Shown piece by piece: positions 17,974 through 27,158 of a stretch of 64,000 nucleotides of DNA. Every line of letters begins with the position of its first letter. The stretch's first letter is position 1. The notes under the pieces were generated by a model. That model searched no databases, had not been told where the DNA came from, and saw nothing but the letters and a program-made list of their open reading frames with translations. Where the stretch lies: contig JAKUUR010000007.1 of the NCBI GenBank assembly GCA_022448455.1, positions 1 through 64,000 of the forward strand, read 5' to 3'. Position numbers and translations under genes: made by a program. The stretch comes from Candidatus Thioglobus autotrophicus (GTDB lineage: Bacteria; Pseudomonadota; Gammaproteobacteria; PS1; Pseudothioglobaceae).

Positions 17974-18837
17974 TTATTTGTGCTCTTTACTTGCTAGATT
18001 CGCACTATACCAGGCATAACAAAACAATGTAACTACAACAATTATGCCTCCAATAATGGCATTACTAGAAGGCGCTTCGTGTATGACTTTCCAGGCAATT
18101 AAAGTTCCCAAGACAGTTTCCAAAGGCATAATCATTCCTACCTCAGCTGCTGGCATATATCTAGGCGCAATAGTGATCAGGCTAAATGATATTGAGAGGA
18201 TTACGCCCATTGCAATTACATAAATGATCGCTTCAGGCTTTAAGGCCAAGGTAGGGGCAAAAATACATGCAATTAATGCCGCAACGATTCCACCAATTGA
18301 CATCGTTGGAACCATATTAATGGTCTTATATTTACGGATAAGTGTAAAAGCAAATCCCATCAAAATAGCAGTAATCAATGCAAAAAGGTCGCCCACTAGA
18401 TTCTGCCCACCAAAATTATCACTCATAACAATATAAATCCCGATAAATACAACTATCATTGCCAGCCAAGTAATTAGACTCGCTTTTTCACGTATAGTCA
18501 GCCAGGAAATAATCGCAATCCAAATAGGGGCCGTACTAATAATAACAAGGGTATTAGCAATTGAGGTAAGCATAATTGCAAAAACAAAAGTTCCAGTCAT
18601 AACCCCATGCAGCCAACCTATCCACAACCCGCCTCTGCCGATCTTCTTAAACTCATCAATAGTCTTTGAGCGATAGGTGAAAAGCAATAATATTGTAACG
18701 CCAATCGACATTAATAAACCTCTCCAAAAAAGTACCGTCCAACTGTCAGCATCAGCCAGTCTTATGAGGGCAGAGTCTGGACTCAAAATAATAACTCCAA
18801 TAAATGTCATCAAAATACCCTTTAAATGGTTTGTCAT
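17974..18837 (-). CDS. EamA-family (DMT superfamily) transporter, paralogue 2
   Basis: This 287-residue inner-membrane protein begins MTNHLKGILMTFIGVIILSP and carries LADADSWTVLFWRGLLM, TLVIISTAPIWIAI and SLITIAPRYMPAAEVGM. It is the tandem partner of the gene 39 nt downstream. The most divergent stretch is near residues 70-90, between the shared helices. The methyltransferase gene lies 14 nt upstream on the same strand, so the pair is likely expressed with it. Confidence 0.87.
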   Translation of the reverse strand: MTNHLKGILMTFIGVIILSPDSALIRLADADSWTVLFWRGLLMSIGVTILLLFTYRSKTIDEFKKIGRGGLWIGWLHGVMTGTFVFAIMLTSIANTLVIISTAPIWIAIISWLTIREKASLITWLAMIVVFIGIYIVMSDNFGGQNLVGDLFALITAILMGFAFTLIRKYKTINMVPTMSIGGIVAALIACIFAPTLALKPEAIIYVIAMGVILSISFSLITIAPRYMPAAEVGMIMPLETVLGTLIAWKVIHEAPSSNAIIGGIIVVVTLFCYAWYSANLASKEHK

Positions 18838-18851
18838 AGTTATTCTTTGTA

Positions 18852-19640
18852 TTAAGTGTTTTTTGCTATCAAACTAAAACACATCGGTGGACGATTTTCT
18901 TGTTCAGATAAAAAAGCTGCTCTATTAGAAATGTCATGCGCATATTCATCAAAATGAGTGATATTAAAATCATGTGTTATAAGACTTCTAAATATATCTG
19001 CTAAGCGGTGATGAAACCAATAGCTCGGCGATTTTATTACAGCTTCTGGATTAAAATAGTCACTGACTTTCTCTTCAAAATAAGGTTTCTTGTTGAAGTA
19101 ATCATTTCTAATAGTGCCACCAGAATCTTCTTCAAATAATTCCAGAACAGGATGGCTTTCATATATTAATATTTGACCATCAGGTTTTAGTAGACGTACT
19201 AATATAGCAAAGAAAGTTTCAAGGTCTTGTAACCACCCTAGAACACCAATCGTGATATATAGCAAGTCAAATTGATTATCATAAGCATCACCTAACTCAT
19301 AAATATCAGTACAAACAAGTTCAATTTCTACTTCAGCGGCCTGTTTTAGTTTCTCTCCTTGTTTAATAAACTCATCACTGATATCAAAACCTACACAGCG
19401 TCCAGCACCAGCTTTCTTAACTGATATTAGTTCTCTTGCATTATTACAGCATATTTGAGCTACTGCTTTTCCTGATAGACTTATTTTCTTAAATAATTTT
19501 TGCTCTATAGGATCGAATGTTGTAAAGTCAGGGTCACTAATCCTCTGCAATAGTTCGTTTACATAATTATCTTGATGGACAGAAGCAACTTCATTCCAAT
19601 AGATTCGATTAGTAATAGAATATTCTGCACGACTTTTCAT
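18852..19640 (-). CDS. class I SAM-dependent methyltransferase
   Basis: The 262-residue protein has a Rossmann methyltransferase core: AVAQICCNNARELISVKKAG is motif I in an unusual form with CCNN instead of a glycine-rich loop, then GRCVGFDIS (motif II acidic residue), LVCTDIYEL, LLYITIGVLGWL and RLLKPDGQILIYE. The N-terminal segment YWNEVASVHQDNYV is typical of small-molecule methyltransferases. The substrate is unknown. It sits between the DUF6580 gene and the tandem EamA genes with short gaps, suggesting a shared pathway. Confidence 0.75.
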   Translation of the reverse strand: MKSRAEYSITNRIYWNEVASVHQDNYVNELLQRISDPDFTTFDPIEQKLFKKISLSGKAVAQICCNNARELISVKKAGAGRCVGFDISDEFIKQGEKLKQAAEVEIELVCTDIYELGDAYDNQFDLLYITIGVLGWLQDLETFFAILVRLLKPDGQILIYESHPVLELFEEDSGGTIRNDYFNKKPYFEEKVSDYFNPEAVIKSPSYWFHHRLADIFRSLITHDFNITHFDEYAHDISNRAAFLSEQENRPPMCFSLIAKNT

Positions 19641-19654
19641 CGGCCTCTCTATTA

Positions 19655-20248
19655 CTAGTTTGAGCTATAAATAAGAGAATTTTTTTGTTTCAAAACACGC
19701 AAGTTTGAATAGCTGCTTAATAAATAATAACTGCCAAATATAGCGCCAGACCAGATTAAATCTCCGGCAATTGTATTCTGAAAAAATGGAATTGCCATAG
19801 TATAACAAAGCACTAGTCCTACCCATGTTTTCTCATACATTGGTGAAAAAGCCCATACAGCAAAGTTTGTCGCTATAAAGAATACTGTGGAGCTTGCTAA
19901 AGCAGCACCTGCAACTCTTAACAATCCTAACTTTTTCTGTAAAAAGTTTTTAAAAACAATCGGAAATAATAAGGCAAGATAAACTACCCACATTGATTTA
20001 GAGGCAAACCATTCTGCAGAGAGAAAGCCGAACGCAAAGTAGTCAGTTAGGAGCATCGTTACAACGACTGCTATTACAGCCATATATCTTTTTAAAAATA
20101 TAAATCCAGCAAAAAGTGCAATGGCTGCCATCGGGGTAAAGTTAGGTGGATGTGGCAACAGTCTACCTGCCACTCCTAATGCAATCAAGATTGCCAAAAT
20201 AACCAAATAATTAAAACTCATATTTAGTTTATGTTCCTGAATATCCAT
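19655..20248 (-). CDS. DUF6580-type membrane protein, possible vitamin-uptake S component
   Basis: The 197-residue protein has about five or six hydrophobic helices and the segment GRLLPHPPNFTPMAAIALFAG, typical of the DUF6580 family of putative transport proteins, which resemble ECF-type S components. A Shine-Dalgarno AGGAG lies before the ATG at 20248. The gene for a secreted DUF4430 protein lies 36 nt upstream. DUF4430 is related to the cobalamin-binding beta domain of transcobalamin, so the pair may take up a corrinoid or a similar ligand; this is inference, and no ECF ATPase or T component is in the window. Confidence 0.7.
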   Translation of the reverse strand: MDIQEHKLNMSFNYLVILAILIALGVAGRLLPHPPNFTPMAAIALFAGFIFLKRYMAVIAVVVTMLLTDYFAFGFLSAEWFASKSMWVVYLALLFPIVFKNFLQKKLGLLRVAGAALASSTVFFIATNFAVWAFSPMYEKTWVGLVLCYTMAIPFFQNTIAGDLIWSGAIFGSYYLLSSYSNLRVLKQKNSLIYSSN

Positions 20249-20284
20249 AACAATTCTCCTATGTTTTATGAATTGAAAACTATC

Positions 20285-20659
20285 TTAAAAAGTTTCCAGA
20301 TTCAAGCGTATATATGTGTCGGCTAAGAGTATAACATCCTTTGCACCAACTATCGACATTGAGCCATTAACATAAAGCGCCCAGTAAGTATTTCCAATCG
20401 CTTCAACCCCTCCTAAGGACATAATTTGGGGACCCCAATCAGTCTCTTTTGCTTTCATAGCAACTAATTGAGCGATCGCTTTAAAAGAATTAATGCCCTT
20501 CTCAACTTGCTTAACAGCAGTAAGATTTATTTCATCAGCAGAGGTAATTACAAGGGTAAGTTGAACAGTCTCAAGCGAATCATCGCTCAAAGAAATTGTC
20601 GGCTGAATTGAAAACAAACCAATTAATAAAATTGCCAATATGCGAACTTTAAATTTCAT
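20285..20659 (-). CDS. secreted DUF4430-domain protein
   Basis: The 124-residue protein has an N-terminal signal peptide (MKFKVRILAILLIGLFSIQP, cleavage near the following serines) and a single small domain. The segment YWALYVNGSMSIVGAKDVIL, followed by IRLNLETF, is the mark of DUF4430, a fold shared with the beta domain of transcobalamin and intrinsic factor. It is likely periplasmic and ligand-binding, acting with the membrane protein encoded next. It starts the minus-strand operon, 171 nt after the end of ffh; a weak terminator hairpin lies between. I saw no cobalamin riboswitch in that gap. Confidence 0.65.
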   Translation of the reverse strand: MKFKVRILAILLIGLFSIQPTISLSDDSLETVQLTLVITSADEINLTAVKQVEKGINSFKAIAQLVAMKAKETDWGPQIMSLGGVEAIGNTYWALYVNGSMSIVGAKDVILLADTYIRLNLETF

Positions 20660-20725
20660 TACTTATCCTGTTAAAAAAAATAAATTAAATCGATAAAGGT
20701 TCTATGATTAAGCGAATTTTAAATT

Positions 20726-20761
20726 AAAAAAAAATAAAACGCAATCACCAAAAGGATGATT
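20726..20761 (-). terminator. probable intrinsic terminator after ffh
   Basis: On the minus strand AATCATCC TTTT GGTGATT (20761-20743, one bulged base) is followed by GCGTTTTATTTTTTTTT. It lies about 70 nt past the ffh stop and before the DUF4430 gene. The stem is short, so termination may be partial. Confidence 0.55.
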
Positions 20762-20830
20762 TTTTACAAAAATAAAATAGCGAATAAATTGTTAACAAAT
20801 AGGATAACTCTTTGTTATTTCATTATTTGA

Positions 20831-22246
20831 TTAAAAGGGAAATTTTTTCCCTCCCATGCCTGGTAACCCACCTGGCATTTTAGAAAGGTCTGGCATGCCT
20901 CCTTCTCCCTGCATTTGACCCATCTGCTGCATCATTTTTTTCATTTTTCCACCCTTCATTTTTTTCATGGTTTTTTGCATTTTTTCAAACTGTCTTAACA
21001 GTTTGTTGACATGCTGCACATCTGTACCAGAGCCATTGGCTATTCTTTTCTTACGAGAGCCTTTGATAAGGTTGATATGACTTCTTTCTTTTGGAGTCAT
21101 TGAATTAATAATCGCAACCATTCGATTACTTTCAGTATCTCCAATCACTTGATTTTTAACATTCTGAGGTAATTGACCCATACCAGGCATCTTATCCATT
21201 AAAGCGCCCATACCGCCCATTTGCTGCATTTGCATCAACTGTTCACGCATATCATCAAGATCAAAGCGGCCTTTTGCCATTTTTTGAACAATTTTTTTCG
21301 CTTTTTTGTGATCAACTTTTTTGGATATTTCTTCAACCAAGGAAAGCACATCGCCCATCCCAAGAAGACGTGAAACAATCCTGTCAGGATGAAAAGGCTC
21401 CAAGGCGTCGGTCTTTTCTCCTACACCTAAGAATTTAATCGGCTTTCCAGTAATGTGTCTTACAGAAAGAGCTGCGCCACCACGGGCATCACCATCCGTT
21501 TTGGTTAATATGACTCCTGTTAGAGGTAATGTGTCAGCAAACACTTTTGCAGTATGTGCTGCGTCTTGACCTGTCATCGAGTCAACAACAAACAAGGTCT
21601 CGATTGGGTTGACTTTTTTCTGTAGTATTTGAATCTCAGACATCATCTGATCATCAACATGCAGGCGACCTGCAGTGTCAACTAACAATACATCATGGAA
21701 TTGTCTCTGAGCTTGTTTTTTTGCTTCAGCAACAATTATTTCAGGCTTGTCTTCAGCAGTTGAAGGAAAAAAATCAACTTCTATTTGTTCAGCAAGAATT
21801 TTTAATTGCTCAATGGCAGCGGGTCTATAGACATCGGCACTAACTAAGAGCACTTTTTTCTTTTGCTGCTCCTTCAAATAGCGCGCTAGTTTTGCAATCG
21901 AAGTTGTCTTACCAGAACCTTGCAAACCAGCAACCATAATCACCGCCGGCGGTTGGGTAGCAAGGTTGAGTGTTTCATTCTCTCCACCAATTATTTCGGT
22001 TAATTCTCTTTCAACAAGTTTTATAAATGCCTGAGATGGAGTAAGTCCTTCGCTTACTTTCAGACCAATGGCTTTTGCTTGCACTTGATCAATAAAAATC
22101 TTGATTACTTCAAGAGCAACATCAGCTTCTAAAAGGGATCGCCTTACCTCACGAATTGCATCCTTAATGTTACTTTCCGAAAGCTTGCTTTTTCCTTGCA
22201 AAGCCTTGAAGCTATTGGACAGACGGTCGGTTAAATTATCAAACAT
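20831..22246 (-). CDS. ffh: signal recognition particle protein
   Basis: The 471-residue GTPase binds signal sequences and 4.5S RNA and delivers nascent membrane proteins to FtsY. The N domain is followed by the G domain with GLQGSGKTTS, DTAGRLHVDD and TKTDGDARGG. The methionine-rich M domain (from about residue 325) contains MQQMGGMGALMDKMPGMG and SRKKRIANGSGTDVQHVN, which contacts SRP RNA. The C-terminus is glycine- and methionine-rich. Length is slightly above the E. coli protein. It is divergent from ypjD, a common pairing. Confidence 0.98.
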   Translation of the reverse strand: MFDNLTDRLSNSFKALQGKSKLSESNIKDAIREVRRSLLEADVALEVIKIFIDQVQAKAIGLKVSEGLTPSQAFIKLVERELTEIIGGENETLNLATQPPAVIMVAGLQGSGKTTSIAKLARYLKEQQKKKVLLVSADVYRPAAIEQLKILAEQIEVDFFPSTAEDKPEIIVAEAKKQAQRQFHDVLLVDTAGRLHVDDQMMSEIQILQKKVNPIETLFVVDSMTGQDAAHTAKVFADTLPLTGVILTKTDGDARGGAALSVRHITGKPIKFLGVGEKTDALEPFHPDRIVSRLLGMGDVLSLVEEISKKVDHKKAKKIVQKMAKGRFDLDDMREQLMQMQQMGGMGALMDKMPGMGQLPQNVKNQVIGDTESNRMVAIINSMTPKERSHINLIKGSRKKRIANGSGTDVQHVNKLLRQFEKMQKTMKKMKGGKMKKMMQQMGQMQGEGGMPDLSKMPGGLPGMGGKKFPF

Positions 22247-22305
22247 TGCTTACGACTTGGGTGAAATATCGTATTATATAATCTTTTACCTTAACAAAGA
22301 AACTG

Positions 22306-23094
22306 ATGCCGTTACTATACATCCTTCCCTTTGCTGCCTATTTATTAGCTGCGCTCCTATTAACTAGGTACTTTACACTCGAAACAGTCACCAATCAGCA
22401 CCGGACAAGTGTTAATCTATTACTCCTAATTGGCTGTGTTTCACATGGCTATATTTTGTTGGATCAATGGCAAGATAATGGCGTTTTTTTTGGCTTAGCA
22501 ATTAGCGCTTCTTTTGTTGCATGGGTTGTTGCGACAATGCTATTTGTTACTTCTTTTAGTAAGCCCATTCATGCGCTTGGAATCCTTGTCTATCCACTAA
22601 GTGCAATTGCAGTGATTTTTTCACTAATTTTCCCTGATCCCCAAAATGAGGTAATTCCTGTATCCATTGCAGCTCATGTTTTTCTATCTATTGGTGCATA
22701 CGCTCTGCTTGCTATTGCCGCTTGTCAATCGGTTTTATTAAACATACAAGAAAAGCGCTTGCATGAACACAATATCAATACTTTTGTAAAGAAACTGCCA
22801 GCTTTACAAACAATGGAGGATTTTCTCTATCAAACATTAAAAATGGGTTTCTTACTGCTAACTTTGTCATTAATTTCAGGCTACTATTATAGCGATGATC
22901 TCTTTACTCAAGAACTCATATCTAAAACCATACTTTCTGTCATTGCTTGGATAGGTTTTGCAGGTATTGTCATTGGCCATAAGTTGTTTGGTTGGAGAGG
23001 AAAGCTTGTAACTTTAACAACACAAATTGCTTTTGCAGTACTTGTTTTATCGTACTTTGGGACTAAGTTTGTTTTAGAAAGACTGCTTGCCTAA
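22306..23094 (+). CDS. ypjD: CcsA/YpjD-family inner-membrane protein
   Basis: This 262-residue integral membrane protein has about eight helices. The arrangement next to ffh in divergent orientation is the conserved position of ypjD in gammaproteobacteria. It resembles the cytochrome c assembly protein family (CcsA/HemX-like), with a histidine in AAHVFLSIGAYALLAIAACQ and another in FAGIVIGHKLFGWRGK. The heme-handling WWD motif of true CcsA/CcmC proteins is not evident, so a direct role in cytochrome assembly is uncertain; YpjD proteins have been linked to cation homeostasis. Confidence 0.85.
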   Translation: MPLLYILPFAAYLLAALLLTRYFTLETVTNQHRTSVNLLLLIGCVSHGYILLDQWQDNGVFFGLAISASFVAWVVATMLFVTSFSKPIHALGILVYPLSAIAVIFSLIFPDPQNEVIPVSIAAHVFLSIGAYALLAIAACQSVLLNIQEKRLHEHNINTFVKKLPALQTMEDFLYQTLKMGFLLLTLSLISGYYYSDDLFTQELISKTILSVIAWIGFAGIVIGHKLFGWRGKLVTLTTQIAFAVLVLSYFGTKFVLERLLA

Positions 23095-23148
23095 TCTTGC
23101 CCTAAAAAACATTAACTTTTAAATCAAAAGGAATAACATAAAAACATT

Positions 23149-23550
23149 ATGAAGAACACAAAAACATTAACAGGTGAATGCCTTTGTGGCAAAGTTTCAT
23201 GGGAAATGAGCGGACCGTTCGAGTTCTTTGGTATGTGTCAATGCTCACGCTGCCGTAAGGTAACAGGTGCTGCCTTTGCGACTAACCTTTTTGTTAAGCC
23301 TGAGCAATTTATCTGGCACTCCGGTGAGGATAATAGAGGTGAATATCTTATGGCATCACCCAACACTTTTGGTAATGCTTTTTGCAAAACTTGTGGCTCA
23401 AGAGTTCCTAGAAATACTGCTCGTGGCTGGGTTTTAACTCCACTTGGTAGCTCGATGGAATTACCAGGCATTGAGCCTACTCTGGTTTGCTCAGAGGACC
23501 ATACAGACTGGTTTACTGGCTTAGAATCGTTAGTAAAGAGTCAAAAGTAA
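23149..23550 (+). CDS. GFA-family (CENP-V/GFA) zinc protein
   Basis: The 133-residue protein has the zinc-binding pattern of the glutathione-dependent formaldehyde-activating enzyme family: C11 and C13 in GECLCGKV, C30, C32 and C35 in MCQCSRCRKVTGA, and C79 and C82 in FCKTCGSR. Most members have no proven activity, and a formaldehyde role is disputed even for the founding enzyme. In a genome that produces formaldehyde-level carbon from methylamines, a detoxification role is conceivable but unproven. It ends 5 nt from the convergent lepA stop. Confidence 0.85.
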   Translation: MKNTKTLTGECLCGKVSWEMSGPFEFFGMCQCSRCRKVTGAAFATNLFVKPEQFIWHSGEDNRGEYLMASPNTFGNAFCKTCGSRVPRNTARGWVLTPLGSSMELPGIEPTLVCSEDHTDWFTGLESLVKSQK

Positions 23551-23555
23551 TTTAT

Positions 23556-25343
23556 TTAGTCTATATGCAATACAGCAAGAAATGCTTCTTGTGGAATATC
23601 CACTCTACCGATAGAACGCATCCTTTTCTTACCCTTCTTTTGCTTTTCAAGAAGCTTTCTTTTGCGTGACACATCACCACCATAACACTTCGCGGTTACA
23701 TTTTTTCTGAGTGCTTTAACATTTGTTCTAGAAATAATTTTAGAGCCAATACTGGCCTGAATAGCGACATCAAACATCTGCCTTGGAATTAATTCTTTCA
23801 TTTTAGTTGCAATTTCGCGACCCTTCTGTTGGGAGTTGTCTCGGTGAATAATAAGAGCCAAAGCGTCAACAGGTTCACTATTTATCAAAATATCCAGACG
23901 AATCAGATCAGCTACTTGATAGCGCTCAAAGTGATAGTCCATTGATGCATATCCACGTGAGACTGATTTTAATTTATCAAAAAAATCAAGAACAACCTCA
24001 TTCAATGGTAGCTCGTAGATAATAGAAACCTGACGTCCCATGTAACGAATTCCTTTCTGTACGCCTCTCTTTGCAATACAAAGATTTATTACCGATCCAA
24101 CGTATTCATTGGTAACCAAAATATTGGCAGTAATAATTGGTTCTCTGAACTCTGATATTTCTTGAGTCGATGGCAACTTAGAAGGACTATCAATTCTATG
24201 TATATTGCCCTTGGTATCTAATATTTCATAAACTACAGTTGGAGCAGTGGTTATGAGGTCCAAATCATATTCACGTTCTAGGCGTTCCTGAACAATCTCC
24301 ATATGAAGTAGCCCTAGAAAGCCTATCCTAAAACCAAATCCAAGTGCATCTGAGTTTTCAGGTTCATACTGAAGAGCAGCATCATTTAGGCGTAGCTTTG
24401 CAAGTGCATCTCTGAATTTTTCATATTCTTCCCCTGAGGTCGGAAATAGCCCCGCAAAAACCCTTGGCTGTACCGGTTTAAAGCCTTCAAGGGGGCTATC
24501 TACCGGATTTTTACTACCCGTGATGGTATCTCCAACCGGAGCACCATCGATATTTTTAATGCTAGCAATCAGGTAACCTACTTCGCCTGCCTTTAAACTC
24601 TCAGTTTTGGTTCTTTTTGGGGTGAAGATACCTACCTCATCTACTGAATATTCTTTGCCATTTGAGAATATTTTTATTTTTGTCTTGACTTTTATTTCAC
24701 CGTCAATGACTCTAATGAGTGAAACTACTCCTAAATAATTATCAAACCAAGAATCAATAATTAGGGCTTTAATTGAAGCGTTTGAATCACCTTTAGGGGC
24801 AGGAATTTTTCCCACAATCTGTTCAAGTATTTCTTCAATCCCAATACCAGATTTAGCACTTGCAAGAACAGCATCATGCGCTTCAACACCTATAACATCT
24901 TCTATCTCGTCTACAACTCTTTCGGGTTCAGCTGAAGGTAAATCAATTTTATTTAAAACAGCAAGCACTTCAAGACCTTGATCCATCGCCGTATTGCAGT
25001 TAGCCACAGTTTGTGCTTCGACGCCTTGAGAAGCGTCGACTATCAAAAGTGCTCCTTCGCAAGCTGACAGGGAACGTGAAACTTCATAGGAAAAATCTAC
25101 ATGACCCGGTGTGTCGATAAAGTTTAGTAGGTAGGTTTGGCCATTCCTTGCATTGTATTCTAAGGAAACACTTTGTGACTTAATTGTAATGCCACGTTCT
25201 TTTTCTATATCCATCGTGTCAAGAACTTGTGAAGACATTTCACGATCACTAAGGCCACCACAGTGTTCAATAAAACGGTCGGCAATAGTTGACTTGCCAT
25301 GATCTATGTGTGCAATGATAGAAAAATTTCGGATGTTTTGCAT
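23556..25343 (-). CDS. lepA: elongation factor 4 (LepA)
   Basis: This is a ribosome-associated GTPase of 595 residues if translation starts at the ATG at 25343, giving [19 protein letters not shown], the standard N-terminus; the longer ORF adds nine residues. GTPase motifs [17 protein letters not shown] and NKIDLPSA are present. The C-terminal LepA-specific domain ends with [20 protein letters not shown] and the conserved [12 protein letters not shown]. LepA affects ribosome biogenesis and translation under stress. The signal peptidase gene that often follows lepA is absent here; a GFA gene is convergent instead. Confidence 0.97.
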   Translation of the reverse strand: MQNIRNFSIIAHIDHGKSTIADRFIEHCGGLSDREMSSQVLDTMDIEKERGITIKSQSVSLEYNARNGQTYLLNFIDTPGHVDFSYEVSRSLSACEGALLIVDASQGVEAQTVANCNTAMDQGLEVLAVLNKIDLPSAEPERVVDEIEDVIGVEAHDAVLASAKSGIGIEEILEQIVGKIPAPKGDSNASIKALIIDSWFDNYLGVVSLIRVIDGEIKVKTKIKIFSNGKEYSVDEVGIFTPKRTKTESLKAGEVGYLIASIKNIDGAPVGDTITGSKNPVDSPLEGFKPVQPRVFAGLFPTSGEEYEKFRDALAKLRLNDAALQYEPENSDALGFGFRIGFLGLLHMEIVQERLEREYDLDLITTAPTVVYEILDTKGNIHRIDSPSKLPSTQEISEFREPIITANILVTNEYVGSVINLCIAKRGVQKGIRYMGRQVSIIYELPLNEVVLDFFDKLKSVSRGYASMDYHFERYQVADLIRLDILINSEPVDALALIIHRDNSQQKGREIATKMKELIPRQMFDVAIQASIGSKIISRTNVKALRKNVTAKCYGGDVSRKRKLLEKQKKGKKRMRSIGRVDIPQEAFLAVLHID

Positions 25344-25396
25344 ATCAATGATAAAATGAATGCTTTTCAAATTTAAACGAAGAGATTATATCGTAT

Positions 25397-25846
25397 ATGA
25401 ATAATGTGAACCCTATTACCTGTGTCGCTACAAGTAATCAAAAAGTTGAAATTCCTGACAATCATGGTAGGAACATTGTTCTCTACTTTTACCCTAAAGA
25501 TGACACTCCAGGATGTACCATCGAAGGTAACGATTTTGCAGCACTAAATGACTCGTTTGCCGACCAAAATACAGTAATTTACGGTGTTTCTAGAGACAGT
25601 ATCTCTTCTCATGAAAAATTTAGGAAAAAGTTTAGCTTTTCGTTTGAGTTGATTTCTGATGAAGATGAAGCGCTCTGCAATCAATTTAAAGTTATTAAAC
25701 TAAAAAAGCTTTACGGTAAAGAATACTTGGGTATTGTTAGATCAACTTTTGTCATTAGTCCTAATGGCGAAATCCTTAAGCATTGGGATAACGTTAAAGT
25801 AGATGGTCATGCTGATGAGGTGCTTGAATTCGTCAGTGACCTATGA
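25397..25846 (+). CDS. bcp: peroxiredoxin of the Bcp/PrxQ family
   Basis: The 149-residue thiol peroxidase has the fingerprint YFYPKDDTPGCTIEG with the peroxidatic Cys40, and VRSTFVISPNGEI with the conserved Arg. In E. coli Bcp the resolving cysteine lies five residues after the first; here that position is Asn45, and the alternative helix-3 position is also not cysteine. Cys94 remains but lies elsewhere. It may therefore be a one-cysteine type that uses an external thiol. The last 4 nt overlap the ATG of ubiG (ATGA), so the two are translationally coupled. Confidence 0.9.
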   Translation: MNNVNPITCVATSNQKVEIPDNHGRNIVLYFYPKDDTPGCTIEGNDFAALNDSFADQNTVIYGVSRDSISSHEKFRKKFSFSFELISDEDEALCNQFKVIKLKKLYGKEYLGIVRSTFVISPNGEILKHWDNVKVDGHADEVLEFVSDL

Positions 25847-26547
25847 ATACTAACATCGACCATGAAGAAGTCGAGAAATTTTCTTCTTTAGCTGCCCGTT
25901 GGTGGGATAAAAGCTCAGAATTCAAGCCACTTCACGACATAAACCCCCTCCGTTTAAACTACATAAAAGAGCAATGCGGAGCCTCACTAAAAGGTAAACG
26001 CATTCTTGATATAGGATGTGGTGGTGGCATCTTGAGTGAATCATTGGCAGCTGAAGGTGCTATTGTAGTCGGTATCGATCTTGCCAAAGCAGGCCTTGAG
26101 GTTGCTAAACTTCATTTATTGGAGTCTGGATTTGACATTGATTATCAACTTATTCCTGCAGAAGAGTTGGCTGACTCTGAACCTGAATCTTTTGATATTA
26201 TTACTTGTTTAGAGTTGTTAGAACATGTCCCTGATCCTTCATCAATTATCAGAGCTTGTGCAAAACTAGTCAAAACCAAAGGTCGAGTATTTTTCTCTAC
26301 TATTAACCGAAATCCGAAGTCCTACTTCTTTGCAATTGTTGGGGCTGAGTATGTCCTTAATCTGTTGCCTAAGGGGACTCATCATTACGAAAAATTTATT
26401 CGCCCAAGTGAGATAGATGGTTGGGCAAGAAGGTGCGGCTTGTCAGTTGCTTCAATGATTGGTATGACTTACAATCCTCTAACTAAGAAATACAAACTTG
26501 AAGATGATGTCAGCGTTAACTTTATAGCACATTATCTGAAGTCTTAA
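25843..26547 (+). CDS. ubiG: ubiquinone biosynthesis O-methyltransferase
   Basis: The 234-residue SAM-dependent enzyme carries out the two O-methylations of ubiquinone synthesis. The UbiG-specific N-terminus EEVEKFSSLAARWWDKSSEF and HDINPLRLNYI are present, followed by the SAM motif RILDIGCGGGILSE, LLEHVPDPS and FFSTINRNPKSY. The KGTHHYEKFIRPSEI segment is also characteristic. It overlaps bcp by 4 nt, and a hairpin follows its stop. Confidence 0.96.
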   Translation: MNTNIDHEEVEKFSSLAARWWDKSSEFKPLHDINPLRLNYIKEQCGASLKGKRILDIGCGGGILSESLAAEGAIVVGIDLAKAGLEVAKLHLLESGFDIDYQLIPAEELADSEPESFDIITCLELLEHVPDPSSIIRACAKLVKTKGRVFFSTINRNPKSYFFAIVGAEYVLNLLPKGTHHYEKFIRPSEIDGWARRCGLSVASMIGMTYNPLTKKYKLEDDVSVNFIAHYLKS

Positions 26548-26548
26548 T

Positions 26549-26576
26549 CCTCTGAGTTGTTTATTCAACCCAGAGG
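26549..26576. terminator. terminator between convergent ubiG and soxG-type genes
   Basis: Stem CCTCTGAGTTG / CAACCCAGAGG (11 pairs, one A/C mismatch) with a 6-nt loop lies 2 nt after the ubiG stop and 13 nt after the end of the minus-strand gene. T/A-rich flanks on both sides make bidirectional termination plausible, though neither tail is a long T-run. Confidence 0.7.
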
Positions 26577-26588
26577 TTTAATATCAAA

Positions 26589-27158
26589 CTAAAGAACGTT
26601 CTTTACAGAAACTTCAATCGCATGAAGCATTGAGCGTGAAAACGAACGCATTGTTAAAAGTACGTATGAGTCATCGCCATCTCTGAAAATAATTGTACCA
26701 ATATGCTCCATAACTGTTCTTGAAACGCTACCCAATGTAAAAACACTGGGATCCAAATCAATTGGACAAATACGTTCTAACACGTCACGACTTCTTTCAC
26801 CACTGACACGGATCATCCCCCAAGTGTCTGACTGATCTGTGTAGTATGCCGGTGCGTCAAATCTCTCTGCAAGATTTACTTCAGCATCATCACCGTCGTA
26901 AGAAAAATAAGCCAATACTTGATTCTTTTGTAGGCGCCAAAGTGTCACTGAAGCATCCGAAGACTTGGTTGACTGGCCCATCGCTGGTATAGACAAACCA
27001 CAAGACTCTCCCATTGCAGATTCGATATCTACAGCTCTATCTCTTGGAAGAGCGACCATCACTAAAGACTGATCTATTACCTCAGCAACAGTTACCCCAT
27101 CAAACTCATGTTCTGCACCACCCAAAGGTGACTCTTTTATTAATTCATAATCAGACAC
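26589..27158 (-). CDS. soxG: SoxG-type gamma subunit of sarcosine oxidase or N-methylglutamate dehydrogenase
   Basis: I chose the GTG at 27158, which overlaps the SoxA-type gene by 8 nt and gives 189 residues starting MSDYELIKESPLGG, the usual SoxG opening; the longer ORF start adds residues inside the upstream gene. The protein has a GcvT-like fold (DTWGMIRVSGERSRDVLERI, ICPIDLDPSVFTLGSVSRT) and binds folate or completes the folate-binding part of the alpha2-beta2-type complex. It is the last gene of the BDAG operon. It could equally be MgdD of N-methylglutamate dehydrogenase; the families are homologous. Confidence 0.82.
   Translation of the reverse strand: MSDYELIKESPLGGAEHEFDGVTVAEVIDQSLVMVALPRDRAVDIESAMGESCGLSIPAMGQSTKSSDASVTLWRLQKNQVLAYFSYDGDDAEVNLAERFDAPAYYTDQSDTWGMIRVSGERSRDVLERICPIDLDPSVFTLGSVSRTVMEHIGTIIFRDGDDSYVLLTMRSFSRSMLHAIEVSVKNVL

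Noticed and set aside
20660-20830. Cobalamin riboswitch before the DUF4430 gene
   Set aside because: The gap is only 171 nt, very AT-rich, and lacks the GCCACTG-type core.
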